Assembly: GCF_963678635.1 (NCBI RefSeq)
Contig: NC_087068.1
Location: 44,251,013 to 44,315,012 of the forward strand
Length of the DNA stretch: 64,000 bases
Source: Symsagittifera roscoffensis
Taxonomy: Eukaryota; Xenacoelomorpha; Acoela; Convolutidae
Reading direction: 5' to 3'
In this document: positions 53,229 through 63,766 of the stretch, one piece after another
How positions within the stretch are numbered: the stretch's first letter is position 1
Layout of the letters: each line of letters begins with the position of its first letter
Position numbers and translations under genes: made by a program
The notes under the pieces: generated by a model
What the model was told of the DNA's origin: nothing
Seen by the model: only the letters and a program-made list of their open reading frames with translations
Databases searched by the model: none

Positions 53229-55866
53229 ATTTCGTTTTCTTAGTTTCTGCAATCAAAATTATCTGTCATATGATGCCTGCACCGCATAATATCACACCAT
53301 CTGAAAGAGAATGAAAAAATGTTTATTGAATCCTTGTCTTAGCATACTTCAACTGAAATTCCCCAGGAAGAAAAAATACTTGGGTTCAAAGACCTTCGAT
53401 TACTGCGACCAACGAAGCTGAGAAGCAACTTCGGATCCGGCTAAATCAATGCAAATCCGGGTGCTACAAATAAAAATCAAATCGCATGAAAAACTATATG
53501 AAATTAAAACCATTCAAATCGTGAATTGGACTGCAATGGAGAAAAACGGAACGATATTTTTGCTTTTTAGAGATTGAGTAAGTCAGAGGCATTGTTTGAC
53601 AGGAAGCTGTTAATCTTATTGGAAAGCTTTGGTCAACTTCTAACCACTCTTCAGATCTTATGCTGCCATGTTTTTTTTAAAAACTTCGGCATTAAGGAAC
53701 ATAACTAACACGTGAAAAAAGCTGAAAAATAGACGACAGACGGTTCGAAAAGTGTCTTTTATGAAAAAATTTCAACTTTCGACAAAAAAAAGAAAATATA
53801 CAGCCTTCAACCCCTTTCAATTCCTTGAAATTTAAGTGTTTGATACTTTTTAAAATAAAACTAATCAATTTGAGATAATTGCATTAATTTTTTAATAAAG
53901 CTGGGATTTCTGAAAATAAAAATCCATTTTTGAACCGAAGTCTTTCACGCTTTTCGTGACCTCTACACTTTTGTTATTGAAAAATGTGATTTGCCTTCTT
54001 TTCAGCAAAATTGAAAGTGAACAACTTAAAAAACTTTATTCAAACTTAATACTGAAAACAAAACGAAAAGAAATTGAAAAAAAATCGTAAAAATAAAAAA
54101 AAAAACTCAAAATTTGAAAATTAAATTTAAATTTTTGATTACCAACAAGATGGCTCAAAAAACTAACTTTACTCAAAAACAACTAAGTTTTAACGGCTTT
54201 GATTAAGCATAAATAAGTTATTTTCAGCTCTATTTTAAGCCTGCTCGCTCACCTTATTCGATCGAAATTAGACCAAAAATTTCAAGCAAGTTTTTCTCGA
54301 CACTGAAAAAAATTTTGAATCACGGCTGAAAGGGCGTCAATATGATAAATCACTCGACACTTCCCGATGACTTTTTGTGGTGCCTGGTTTTTCGCGAAAA
54401 CAAAAAAAAGAAAAACTAAAACACAACTGATTAAGTTCCTCCCCATTGTCCAAATGGTCGGAACAAAAAAGTACGAACAGTGACGATACTACAATCCTTA
54501 AATTAAAATTTCCCCTTGTCCACTATCTAGGACAAAAATTGACATCAATAAGTTAATAGATGAAAAGGACCAATAATTTTTGGTGGCGCCGCTTTCCTTC
54601 TGCTTATTTTAGCGTTTACCTTTTTTTGCGGGACTTTTCATAGTAAATGTGAAACTTGGCGAGGAAATCAACAAAAACTTGCATGCGCAGGATGCCAATT
54701 TCTGAAAAATTAACAGTGCATAATCTTCGTCCACCATACACGGTTGCTAGTCACATTTTTTAATGATTTCATCTATTTTTTCTCATCAGAAACAATATGA
54801 CGGTTGCAACTATTCTCAAACACAGGAGTGGAAAATGCAATTTCAATTCTTATTAATGGATTTGACGAAAATACAAGTTTCAAATTTGCTATTTCTGAAA
54901 AAGTTTTGTTTCTGTAGGGGAAAACTTTTGTTCCAGAGGGGAATATTAGCCTAACCAGACAAATTCAATTTTTAAAAACAGTCGTTCGCTTTCACTGCAA
55001 AGATAATTCAAACTTATGCTCTAAATTGAAGGCCAAAATTGAAATTCTAAAACAACTTGAAACTATGAATATCGACAAACATCTAAAAGGTTTCTACTAT
55101 ATGTCAAAATTTCAAGCCAATAACTTTGATAGATGCAGAGAAACTAACGAAAACGTGGAAAAAAAACCGTTCATTCGCTCGATCAATTCAAAAAGTTGCA
55201 ACTTCTGTGTCCCGTGACTCTACATTGTTTTGCTGACAAAGCTGGAGATGATTTTTTGAAATTAGGGCAGGTCAACACTATAAAACTTACTTTTTTTCGG
55301 TCAATCAGTTGATTGGTTTATCCACTAAGCTGTCAACCCAAATCTGCTCAAAGAACTGTATTTAAATCGTATGTCGTATGCTAAAAAACCGATATGCTGA
55401 AAAACTGGTACCAGAATCCTTAATTACAAACGTGCGAATTAATTGAAAAAAGTGAACTCTATTAACAAAAGATAATTTAGCGTTACTTCAGTGCTCTACT
55501 AAATGGCATAAAAGCAAAAATCTACAACTTCCTGCTCAAGTGTGCGCTTCTGATGTAAACTATATTCGAGTCTTTTCTGTTTTAGGGCCCAAAACTGAAA
55601 TTTTTCAAATTTTGGTGGAAATTACTTACAGCTAAAGAGTAAAAAAAACGCTCTATGAACAAATTGACAACTTTGGGCCGTATAACAGAAAAAACGACCC
55701 CTTTATCTTAAACGATATAATTGAAGAAGCTGAAATTTTTAGGAAAAGTTGATCTATAAGTGTCATCGTACGTACAAAAACTACACTTTATACAAAAAGC
55801 AGTCAATATTTAAAAAGATACATTTATTTTACATATCGCATTTATTTCAATTGGCCTTTCTTGGTG
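53229..55866. other. No large gene: repeats
   Basis: A degenerate signal-peptide-family repeat at about 53,440-53,540, a TATA-family repeat at 53,820-54,010 (without its TATA box), and the inverted repeat carrying the 54-codon ORF at 54,200-54,460. From 54,500 to 55,866 nothing was recognised. ORFs at 54,763 and 55,026 are not supported. Confidence 0.45.
54282..54446 (-). CDS. Candidate small secreted peptide, 54 aa (repeat-borne), diverged copy
   Basis: MGRNLISCVLVFLFFVFAKN then Q-A-P-Q-K-V-I...YHIDALSAVIQNFF, ending LA and TGA. Signal-peptide-like start, Cys at residues 8 and 30 and another near residue 48. It matches the 41,313 ORF over its whole length with one extra codon before YHI, although the DNA has diverged strongly. 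That argues for, but does not prove, protein-level constraint. Confidence 0.35.
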   Translation of the reverse strand: MGRNLISCVLVFLFFVFAKNQAPQKVIGKCRVIYHIDALSAVIQNFFQCREKLA

Positions 55867-57069
55867 TTAAAAATTAAAATGGCCTATTTTGAACTTTGCT
55901 TGATGTGCTGCAGTTTCTACGTGCAGTCTCAATTGGTTCATATCACAGCAGTGTACACCGCATAAAGTGCAGTGAAATAATTTGATCGGACCAGTTGTGG
56001 CTGTCTTCTCTTTCTTAATAGCTTCAACATGGGGTTTTGATTTCACGTGACCTTTAAACTGCCCTGGACTTGATTCGTATAAATTACACAACGCACATCT
56101 CAGAGTAAACCTTTCATCTATTTTCTCCTTTCGATTCTTCATACAGTCGTTATTTATATGCTTTTTCATTATTCCGATGTTGAAAAACACACCATAACAG
56201 AAATTACATAAAAACTTGAAATAGTATTCTTCAGGTTTAAATTTCCACATTTCGTTGATGTGTCCGCGCGAATGATTAATCAATTGTTCAAACAGTGACA
56301 TTTCAGCATTGCACAGCAGACATCGAAACTGATGAAGAGGTGTTTTGCTACTGCTAGCTGCAAACTTTTCCAGATTCACCAATTCCGTTAGGGTAAGAAC
56401 ACTTTTTCCATCTAAAATCACCAGTCCGACCGATTTAAAAACAGACGCGAAGCAATCATGTGTTCCCTTTCGTTAGCTACCAAAAAACATCATATAACGA
56501 GGTTTTGATCAAGACCTCTCAGAAAGAGCCAAAAAAAGTCATTTAAGAATTCGCACGAGACATAGATAATTTTGACAATATGAAGTCTTTTTAGTATTCC
56601 AGGAGGGCTGGAATGTGGTCAAATTGAAAATCGACAAAAACTGTTTAAGCCCCCCATCAAAAACACCCTAGACTCATCACCCCTGCTATTTCTATCGCAA
56701 ATTGAACATAAAAGGAAAGGCTCATTGTGAAATGTAAAACTGCAGCTTTTTCCGAAGAAGATATAAAATTTTGCGCCACGAAACAAACATTCGCTTACTT
56801 CTCTGTTGATGCTCATCTTTAGAAGACTGATTGTCTCTTAAGGTAGACACATTCACAAAATTGACCGAATTATTACTGCTAGGCGCAACTGTTACTGGGG
56901 CAGGCAATCGGAGGTATCCAGGGTTCATTAGACTCATCTGGGCCAGCAACTGGACATTTCTGATGTAATCTACATATCTGTGGAACGCCGCGAGTCGCTC
57001 TCTGTTTCGCTGTTCCTCGTCACAAACATGACAGTTGAGGAACCCTCTGTTGTGATGAGTATGCGCCAT
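55867..57069 (-). CDS. C2H2-type zinc-finger protein, 271 aa, two exons
   Basis: Exon 1 is 56799-57069 (ATG at 57069, MAHTHHNRGFLNCHVCDEEQ) and exon 2 is 55867-56411. The 387-nt intron has donor A|GTAAGC and acceptor TTTTAG, and phases match (HQQR then N-G-K-S-V-L). Exon 1 has one C-x2-C. Exon 2 has four finger-like units: FRCLLCNAEMSLFEQLINHS, FLCNFCYGVFFNIGIMKKHI, LRCALCNLYESSPGQFKGHV (...H) and FHCTLCGVHCCDMNQLRLHV (...H). The last two have the long C-to-H spacing of U1/matrin-type fingers, which often bind RNA. Related in style to the gene at 61,148, so a local family is possible. Exact role unknown. Confidence 0.75.
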
Positions 57070-60000
57070 TTAGAGCACTGAGTTAATAATTACTGAATCT
57101 TGGTACACTATTTGTAAAGTATAGATCATGTGAAGCCTGCAGGAAGGCTTTCAAAAGGCGTTGCAATTGATAGCCAAGCACTAAATTCGGCAGAGAAGTT
57201 GAAAATATAAAACAGCAAGAGCGTTGCTTTATAGAGTACGAAAATCGAAGCTATGAAAAATTCACTAATATGGAATTTGACGATATAAACTATTTAACCA
57301 AAAATAAGCTCGCCTCTAAAACCAATATCAGAATTAACTGACACGTCAACAATTATAATATTTTCAAAAACTGAATACCTACGTCTAACCAAAAAAATAT
57401 ATAAGACTAGTAAATAAACAATAAAATACTGCTTGGTTTGTGACTTCAAGCAAAGACTACAGTCGCACAAAATGAAATTTAATCAACAAACACCGAAGTA
57501 GCTAATGAAGCTGACTCCAAGTACAATCGAAAAGAAAACTATGAAAAACCGTTGAATATTTTTTTCTGAGCGTCAAGCAAAAAAATTAAGATATTAACAA
57601 TTCTTCATGATTTTTAAAAGTCAATCAAATAACATTGAAAAGAAACTGATATCTGAACGTACTGCTAATGTCAAACGATTAAAATCGAAGAATAATTAGT
57701 CTTTCAAGACCCTTCTAGATGTGGAAATCAATCGGACTTCGTGTCGATTTTCAAAAACCCACGATGGCGTTCTTGGTTTCGGAATGGGTCAATTTTGACC
57801 CCATTACATTAGATACAAAACAATCACATCAAACCCTACATCTTCCGGTCAAAATAACCAATAGTGTAGCGGCTCAGTTGTTGCGAGATTTTACCACCTT
57901 TTATCTTTTAGACACACAGCCAAAAAAAAACCTTGTTTTAAAACGATTTTAAAACACAGTTTTGGACTGTGCCTGACTGTTAATCATTACAAGTTACAAA
58001 TTTTGGAAGATCGATTGCAAATAACCTCCATATTTGTATACATAAAAAACCGAATTCTAAACATAGCCAAAGATAGCCTTAATAAGTTTCATGGAATAAG
58101 TATTTGTGACCTTTTTGATAAAACAGCCAATTTGAGAAAATTGGGTCGACAGATAATTCTTTTATTCGGCTAGAAAAAAAATCCATTTTCAAGCTTAAAG
58201 TAAATCACGTTTTTCTCAATATTTGCATTTCGTTATTGTGTAAATTATGATCAGGTAAATAGTTAATTTACCTTCTTTTTTTACCAATAAACTTAAAACA
58301 GAGGCGAAGCGGAGCTTCACATCATTAGCGATACAACACAAAAAGAGCAAAGCAACAAAATCTACCAATTTGTTCCAAAAATTTTCTAGATTTGCCTTGA
58401 TTGAATTTCATTTTGAGAAACCCATGCCAAGGAAAATAGTTGAATGTTAAATTAGCACCGGAAGAAAACTTGCGAAAAGTTAACATAGCAAAACAATTTT
58501 CTTTGAAAACTCTTTTTGTAGAACATCCCCGCTCAAAACACACACACCTAAGAATATTTTTCTTGCTTATCAATATACACAAAAATGAAGCCACCAAGCC
58601 GATATAATATCAGCCGACAATTTTTGAACCGAATAAGTAGAAAAAAATACAAACAAAATCCGAGTTGATAAATTTTTAATCAAGAAAAAGAAAGTGAGTA
58701 GTTTAGTTGATTGAAGTACAGTTTAGGGATTTTGATTGAGTGATGCCACTAGGCAAATTGTAAACATGGAAAAATCTAAAATTCGATGAGGTTACGCTTG
58801 CTAATAACATTCGTGAAAATAATCAAAAACCATTACGTCAAAAATGAGTAACGTCGTTTATTGTGCAGAACTTGCCGCCACATTCCCTTGAAGACAGAAA
58901 AAGTCCAGTCAAATTTGCAAAAAAATTCTGGAAATTTGACATTTTTTTAAAAATTGAAATTAGACGTTAAAAACCATTAACTTGAATTGAATTAAAAAAA
59001 AAATAGCTTGAACCTATAACACACCTGACTACTTATAACTAAAACTAGTTTCAGGTAATTTTAGGACAAACAAGATCAGAAACCATGCATCCGAAAAAAA
59101 AATTCTAGCAGAAAAACTCTAGGAGAAAATTTTGGCGCCTATAACAACCAGGAAAACATGAACTCTATTTACCTTCATGAAAGTACCAAAAAATCTATCA
59201 AAAAATTACAGAATTAATTACCCGGCAAAAAAGCCGACAAAAGTTGGGTCGAAATCAATAATGCCGACAAAAAATCAACTTACAGCTAAAATCTTTTTCA
59301 GCTGTAAAACAATTATCACTTGAGTCGTTCAATCCAGATTTAAATTACAGCTGTTAGACGCGCATTTTGAGTAGAAATAGAGTTAAATTTGGAGATGAAC
59401 AAATTTCAGTCATCCTGTGGACAATAGTACCCGATTGCAACAACCTTGCTCATCGCAAGGGTAGAGATTCACGAAAACAAGGTCCAAACGCGACTCGAAC
59501 CCGAGCGATGTCGCATGTACGAAAAATTGTTTAGGGGAAGTTAAGTTCCTGATTACAAGACACTTGCTCTCGCAAATTAAAAAAGGAATGGAGAAATCGC
59601 CTTTTCGAAAAAAAAACAAGTATTCAAAATTAAATTTTATCTAATATTTCTTGGTAGCCCTTTCCCTTCTATAGAACTGTCGCATGTGCGAAAAACCTAA
59701 CTTAATTTTAGAACAACTAAAAAAACTAAACCAAAGCCTTTTAAAAATCCTTGCATCGATTGACGTTCAAATTAATTTACAATTGATATACCATTTGCCG
59801 AGCATGCCCGATTTCATTCAGTTCCGATAGAACTGTTGAAAAATTTCTTTAATAAAACGTCGGGCAACCTTTTACTGACACTTGATTGACACAATTAATA
59901 CCCAAAATTTCCAAATAAAGTTTATTTATGATATTTTATTTGAGTAAAAAGATATATTCTAATTAGCCAATCACTAAGTCACTAATAGTTTATCAATAAA

Positions 60001-60132
60001 ATATTATACGCTGTTACCTTTATCAAAACTATTCAAGCAATTTGAATGAAATTAGAGAAGACTGCTATTCAATAACTCGTCCGAACACCCTTGCTTTCTG
60101 GTTTTAATTTAGCAAGTAGAAAAACACTTATT
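57070..60132. other. No gene supported; repeats
   Basis: A TATA-family repeat remnant lies at about 58,080-58,290. The CAGAGGCGAAGCGGAGCTTC hairpin module is at 58,300. CTTGC/GCAAG hairpins lie at 59,432-59,460 and near 59,555. The ORF at 57,719-57,952 (77 codons) is not recognised. Confidence 0.4.
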
Positions 60133-60384
60133 TCAATTTCTTTCAAATTCCATACTTTTAAATATTTTCTTTAAATCCTTATAAGTTATTCCATATTTTC
60201 TAAATAGGACGGCACCAATCATGGGGTTAACGACCGCTAGGGTGTCACTTAGATTTGTAAGAATTGTCCATGTGATACTCATGTGTACCATGCGTATCAC
60301 AATTGGGGCCCGATTTTTGCAGAATAAATTGATCCATTTGAAATCGGCTAAAACTCCTCGCAAATTTTGTCTCATCCTTTCTAT
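60133..60384 (-). CDS. Possible last exon of a 7TM receptor-like gene
   Basis: A TTTTTTAG acceptor at about 60,385 opens a frame to TGA at 60133. It contains one hydrophobic segment reading SITWTILTNLSDTLAVVNPM then IGAVLFRKYGITYKDLKKIF. N-P in a helix followed by F-R-K and an amphipathic stretch resembles TM7 and helix 8 of rhodopsin-like receptors. No companion exons were found, so it may be a relic. Weak call. Confidence 0.25.
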   Translation of the reverse strand: MERMRQNLRGVLADFKWINLFCKNRAPIVIRMVHMSITWTILTNLSDTLAVVNPMIGAVLFRKYGITYKDLKKIFKSMEFERN

Positions 60385-61147
60385 CTAAAAAATCAACCCA
60401 ATTTGTGAAAAACTTTTAAAATTTAAAACTTTTATTGTTTTTCCAGATAATTTGAATCAGTACTTAAGCTAGCTCGCGTCAACACAGATTTTTTTTTCGC
60501 TGTCATGGAATGAAATATGATTTGTTTGGAGTGCAATCAAAATCGTTTGGAGCACAATTTCAATAAAAATATGCAGTTCAAATATACCCTTCAAATGTTG
60601 ATATCAAAAATAAAAATAAATATAAACGAACATATCAAATGAAACATAGCATATCTTAAAAATAAGGTTTAGCATAAAAGTAATAGCAGCTGAAATAGCA
60701 GAGATGATCAAACTTGCGCAGGGGTAATTAAGCTGACATTACATTTTCGGGCAGAAAAATTCTTGTACATAAAACCATCAAAAACTACTATACTGAGGAC
60801 ATACGCATAAGAGTCATTTTTGCCATCAAAGCCTTTACCACGCAATACGAGGAAAACACCATACGAGTGGAAAGAGCTGATTAATTATAAGCCGAAACCT
60901 TTCATACGGAACAAAGCGAGGGAAAAATAAAAAAAATGAAAGACCAAATCGGTAAGAACAACAAACAATAAAACCTAATAGAAAATGTATCTGAAATGCA
61001 GAAATGCTCAAAAAATGTTTTTGACGAAATCTCATAGTTGAACAAATGATTTAATTGACCTATTTAACCAAGTTGTAACCTGAAAAAAATCCATGTTCCG
61101 ATTTATTATAGCTTGCTAATCGCAAGTGTAAATAAGCCAGCCAGTTA
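60385..61147. other. No gene seen; one hairpin motif
   Basis: AT-rich. CTTGCTAATCGCAAG at 61,111 is the hairpin shared with several dispersed sites. A hydrophobic ORF at 60,835-61,035 (minus) has no support. Confidence 0.35.
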
Positions 61148-61813
61148 TTAAGAATCGCCATTCAAATTTACTGCAATTTTACATTTCCCGACATGAGAGA
61201 TAAGTATATTAGCAAACTCAAACGTTGCCATGCAAGTGTTACATCTGAATCTGTTCATTGGAGACTCATCGTCGCCACTTTTCACGTTTGCCATGTGACG
61301 TTTGCCGTTTTGGTGCTGTATCAAACTGGACTTTCCAATCACTGACATGCCACATAAATTACAATGGAAACTAGGGGGCTTCTCTTTTTTCCCGGGCTCA
61401 GAGGCTTTTCCCTGGGCACTTTTCGACTTGACTTGAGAGGCTTGCTGTGCACCTTTTCGACTTGTATACGCAGCATCTCCAGATCCTGCAGCAGAAACAT
61501 CTGATTTTTTCTTCGACTTTCGCTTGGGAGTAACTGATACGGCTGAGTCGTTAAGCGAAGGCAAAGATTCATTAGTCCTGTCTTCGTACAAGGATGCAAC
61601 TAAAGGATTATGATTGGAATATTCCGACGTCGGGTTGTCGAGAAAACTAAAATGATGAATTCGCACTAATATCTCGAAGTGTTCGGCCGACAGCAAATTG
61701 CGCTTTACGAGACATTCCACGTGATCCATTGATTTGAGATGCGCCAAGAAATCTTGCTCGTTTTTCTGATTTGTGTCACATAGGAAGCAGCGGTAAAAAT
61801 CAGAGTCTGCCAT
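61148..61813 (-). CDS. U1/matrin-type C2H2 zinc-finger protein, 221 aa
   Basis: Intronless ORF from ATG at 61813. Finger 1 near the N-terminus: FYRCFLCDTNQKNEQDFLAH then H (U1-type spacing). A basic Lys/Ser-rich linker at about 85-150 includes TPKRKSKKKSD, a likely nuclear signal. Finger 2 is FHCNLCGMSVIGKSSLIQHQ with NGKRH, the classic U1/matrin spacing. Finger 3 is FRCNTCMATFEFANILISHV with a final Cys in place of His. Such fingers bind double-stranded RNA or join splicing complexes. Same orientation and style as the gene at 55,867. Specific function unknown. Confidence 0.8.
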   Translation of the reverse strand: MADSDFYRCFLCDTNQKNEQDFLAHLKSMDHVECLVKRNLLSAEHFEILVRIHHFSFLDNPTSEYSNHNPLVASLYEDRTNESLPSLNDSAVSVTPKRKSKKKSDVSAAGSGDAAYTSRKGAQQASQVKSKSAQGKASEPGKKEKPPSFHCNLCGMSVIGKSSLIQHQNGKRHMANVKSGDDESPMNRFRCNTCMATFEFANILISHVGKCKIAVNLNGDS

Positions 61814-61961
61814 GATTTAAGAATCTTTTCAGCACTGAGAGTACTCAATTCAAAGCCAATATCGAGGCTGACCGCAGTCTTCAATTATACTGAAGCGGTC
61901 CCCATTAAATATCTGAAAATACATGCAAGTGAGTCGGCATGTAATTGAAGTTGATAGGGGG
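61814..61961. other. Upstream region of the 61,148 zinc-finger gene
   Basis: Short AT-rich stretch between the ATG and the nested inverted-repeat elements. No TATA box identified with confidence. Confidence 0.3.
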
Positions 61962-61991
61962 CAGTACAACAGTGCCGAAGTACAACAGGGG

Positions 61992-62399
61992 TGCGTATTC
62001 ATAGGTTCCAAAATGAAAAATCAGTCCCATAGGTTCCAAAATAAAAAAGCAGTCGCATAAGTTCCAAATCTTTCCAATTGGTCAAAAGACTAAATTAGCC
62101 GAGTCTCGGTTTAAGGTCGCCGGTGGGCGCGCTACGCGCGCGTCGCCGCTTCGCGGCGATAACCGGCTCTAAATTTCGTATAGAGTCCTACCCTTTGGTG
62201 GCAAGCTCGCAACACGTTGGCGCGGCTGCGGCGGTCACTATTCTGCAGCTTGAGTTTATGCTGGTTGAACAGTAAACAATCTATCCATAAATTCGTTGGC
62301 TCAAATTTCAACCAATCAGAATTCAAGAAGATAAATTTTGGAACTTATGCGACTGATTTTTCATTTTGGAACCTATGAATATTGGAACCTATGGGAATT
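61992..62399. mobile_element. Inner inverted-repeat element A
   Basis: Arms CATAGGTTCCAAAATGAAAA (about 62,000) and its reverse complement (about 62,357-62,376), with a second GTTCCAAAAT pair inside. The core is GC-rich (GCCGGTGGGCGCGCTACGCG and GCCGCTTCGCGGC) and is shared with element B. Confidence 0.7.
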
Positions 62400-62410
62400 C
62401 ACCACAACAG

Positions 62411-62830
62411 GTGGGTATTCACAAGTACCAAAATGATAAATCAGTCCCATTTGTACCAAAATAAAAAATCAATCGCGTTAGTACCAAAAATAATCAATTG
62501 GCCTAAGGCTATTAAGCCGACTACTTTAAGCTCTTGGTTTAAGGTCGCCGGTGGGCGCGCTACGCGCGCGTTGCCGCTTTGCGGCGATAACCGGCTCTAA
62601 TTTTCGTATAGAGTCCTATTCTCTGTTGGCAAGCTCGCAACACGTTGGCGCGACTGCGGCGGTCACTATTCTGCTGTTTAGTTTTCTTCTGGTTGAACAG
62701 TAGAAAATTAACGTAATAAGTCGTTGGCTCAAAATTCGACCAATCAGAAATCGAGTTGAATAATTTTGGTACAAATGGGACCGATTTTTCATTTTGGTAC
62801 AAATGACCGTTGGTACAAATGGGACGTCAC
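62411..62830. mobile_element. Inner inverted-repeat element B
   Basis: Same GC-rich core as A, but the arms read GTACCAAAATGATAAATCAG and, opposite, CATTTTGGTACAAATG. Where A has GTTCC/GGAAC, B has GTACC/GGTAC, so both arms changed together. Confidence 0.7.
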
Positions 62831-63156
62831 CGTACAACACTGCCGAAAAAAAAATTTAGTTCAACAGTGCCGAAAATATGATCAATTTTTCACATATTAA
62901 GTTCGGCAATCAAAAATTAAACGGCGAACGTTTACAATCTTAAGTAGCACTTAATATTTTGGGAGAGAAAATTTGGAACTTAGACGTTTTGGCGCCAAAA
63001 TAATTGTTTAATTTGCAGTTGCAGACATTTTTGGCGCCGAAATTGGAGTGATTTTCTTTGATAATTAGCGTCAGTAATTTCTCGCTCTTTAGAAAATGCG
63101 TTTAAATTATTCTGAAATTTTCCCGCCTTTTTCGGCACTGTTGTACTTCGGTACTG

Positions 63157-63502
63157 TCTCATGAACCAATACACAATTTTTGCTTTTCTTCATCCCAATG
63201 ATCCTGCAACTATTTGAACAGCAACTTCTGCTTTTGTTTCTGTAATCGGCGTGAATATGCTGGAATTCCACCATTCGAATTCAGTTGATATGTAGTGTTC
63301 TTGAATAAGCCAAAAAGATGATATAAATTTTCAAACTCTTCATCGCATAGACAGCATAATGATTGGTCTTTTATACCAATTTTCCACAATAATTATTTAT
63401 AACGTTAACAGTTTTAAAACACCGATAGAAACGTTTCTTTTCAAAACAACTTAGTTGTCTGTTTTTCATAACCATTCGACTTAACCCTCCAAATTTTGTC
63501 GG
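63157..63502. other. No gene seen
   Basis: AT-rich DNA between the inverted-repeat element and the terminal exon. Confidence 0.3.
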
Positions 63503-63766
63503 TCAACCATAAACTTTTCGCAATTGCCTGTAATCTGGTTTTTTCCATGCTTTCTCGCGAAGTGAGTTTTGATGTATTGCGTGGTAGATGAGGCGAAAAC
63601 TCGTAGAGTCATCAACATGCAAAAATGACTGATTTAATTCCAAGCAATTTTCATCCGCTTCTTCGATGGTTATCCCTACTGTTTTAAGATACCTATTCAA
63701 GAGCTTTTGACTCTTTTCGTCCCCCAAATCTTTTCGGGGGATAAAATGTGAACTTTTTAAAAGCTA
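63503..63766 (-). CDS. Probable last exon of an unidentified gene
   Basis: From a possible TTAG acceptor at about 63,767 the frame reads to TGA-type stop at 63503: a basic start, DLGDEKSQKLLNRYLKTVGI, TIEEADENCLELNQSFLHVD, DSTSFRLIYHAIHQNS and KKPDYRQLRKVYG. Mixed, well-balanced composition, unlike the AT-driven shadow ORFs, supports real coding. No family recognised. Upstream exons would lie to the right, outside the window. Confidence 0.35.

Larger units (their letters stand above)
61962..63156. mobile_element. Inverted-repeat element (outer), split by two inner elements
   Basis: Left end CAGTACAACAGTGCCGAAGT and right end (read inward) CAGTACCGAAGTACAACAGT share CAGTAC and the ACAACAGTGCCGAA unit. 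Its body resumes at about 62,830 with GTACAACACTGCCGAA and reads to 63,156. No transposase; the ORF at 62,980 is not supported. Confidence 0.65.

Noticed and set aside
57719-57952. 77-codon plus-strand ORF
   Set aside because: Isolated, unrecognised, no exon partners and no repeat copies.
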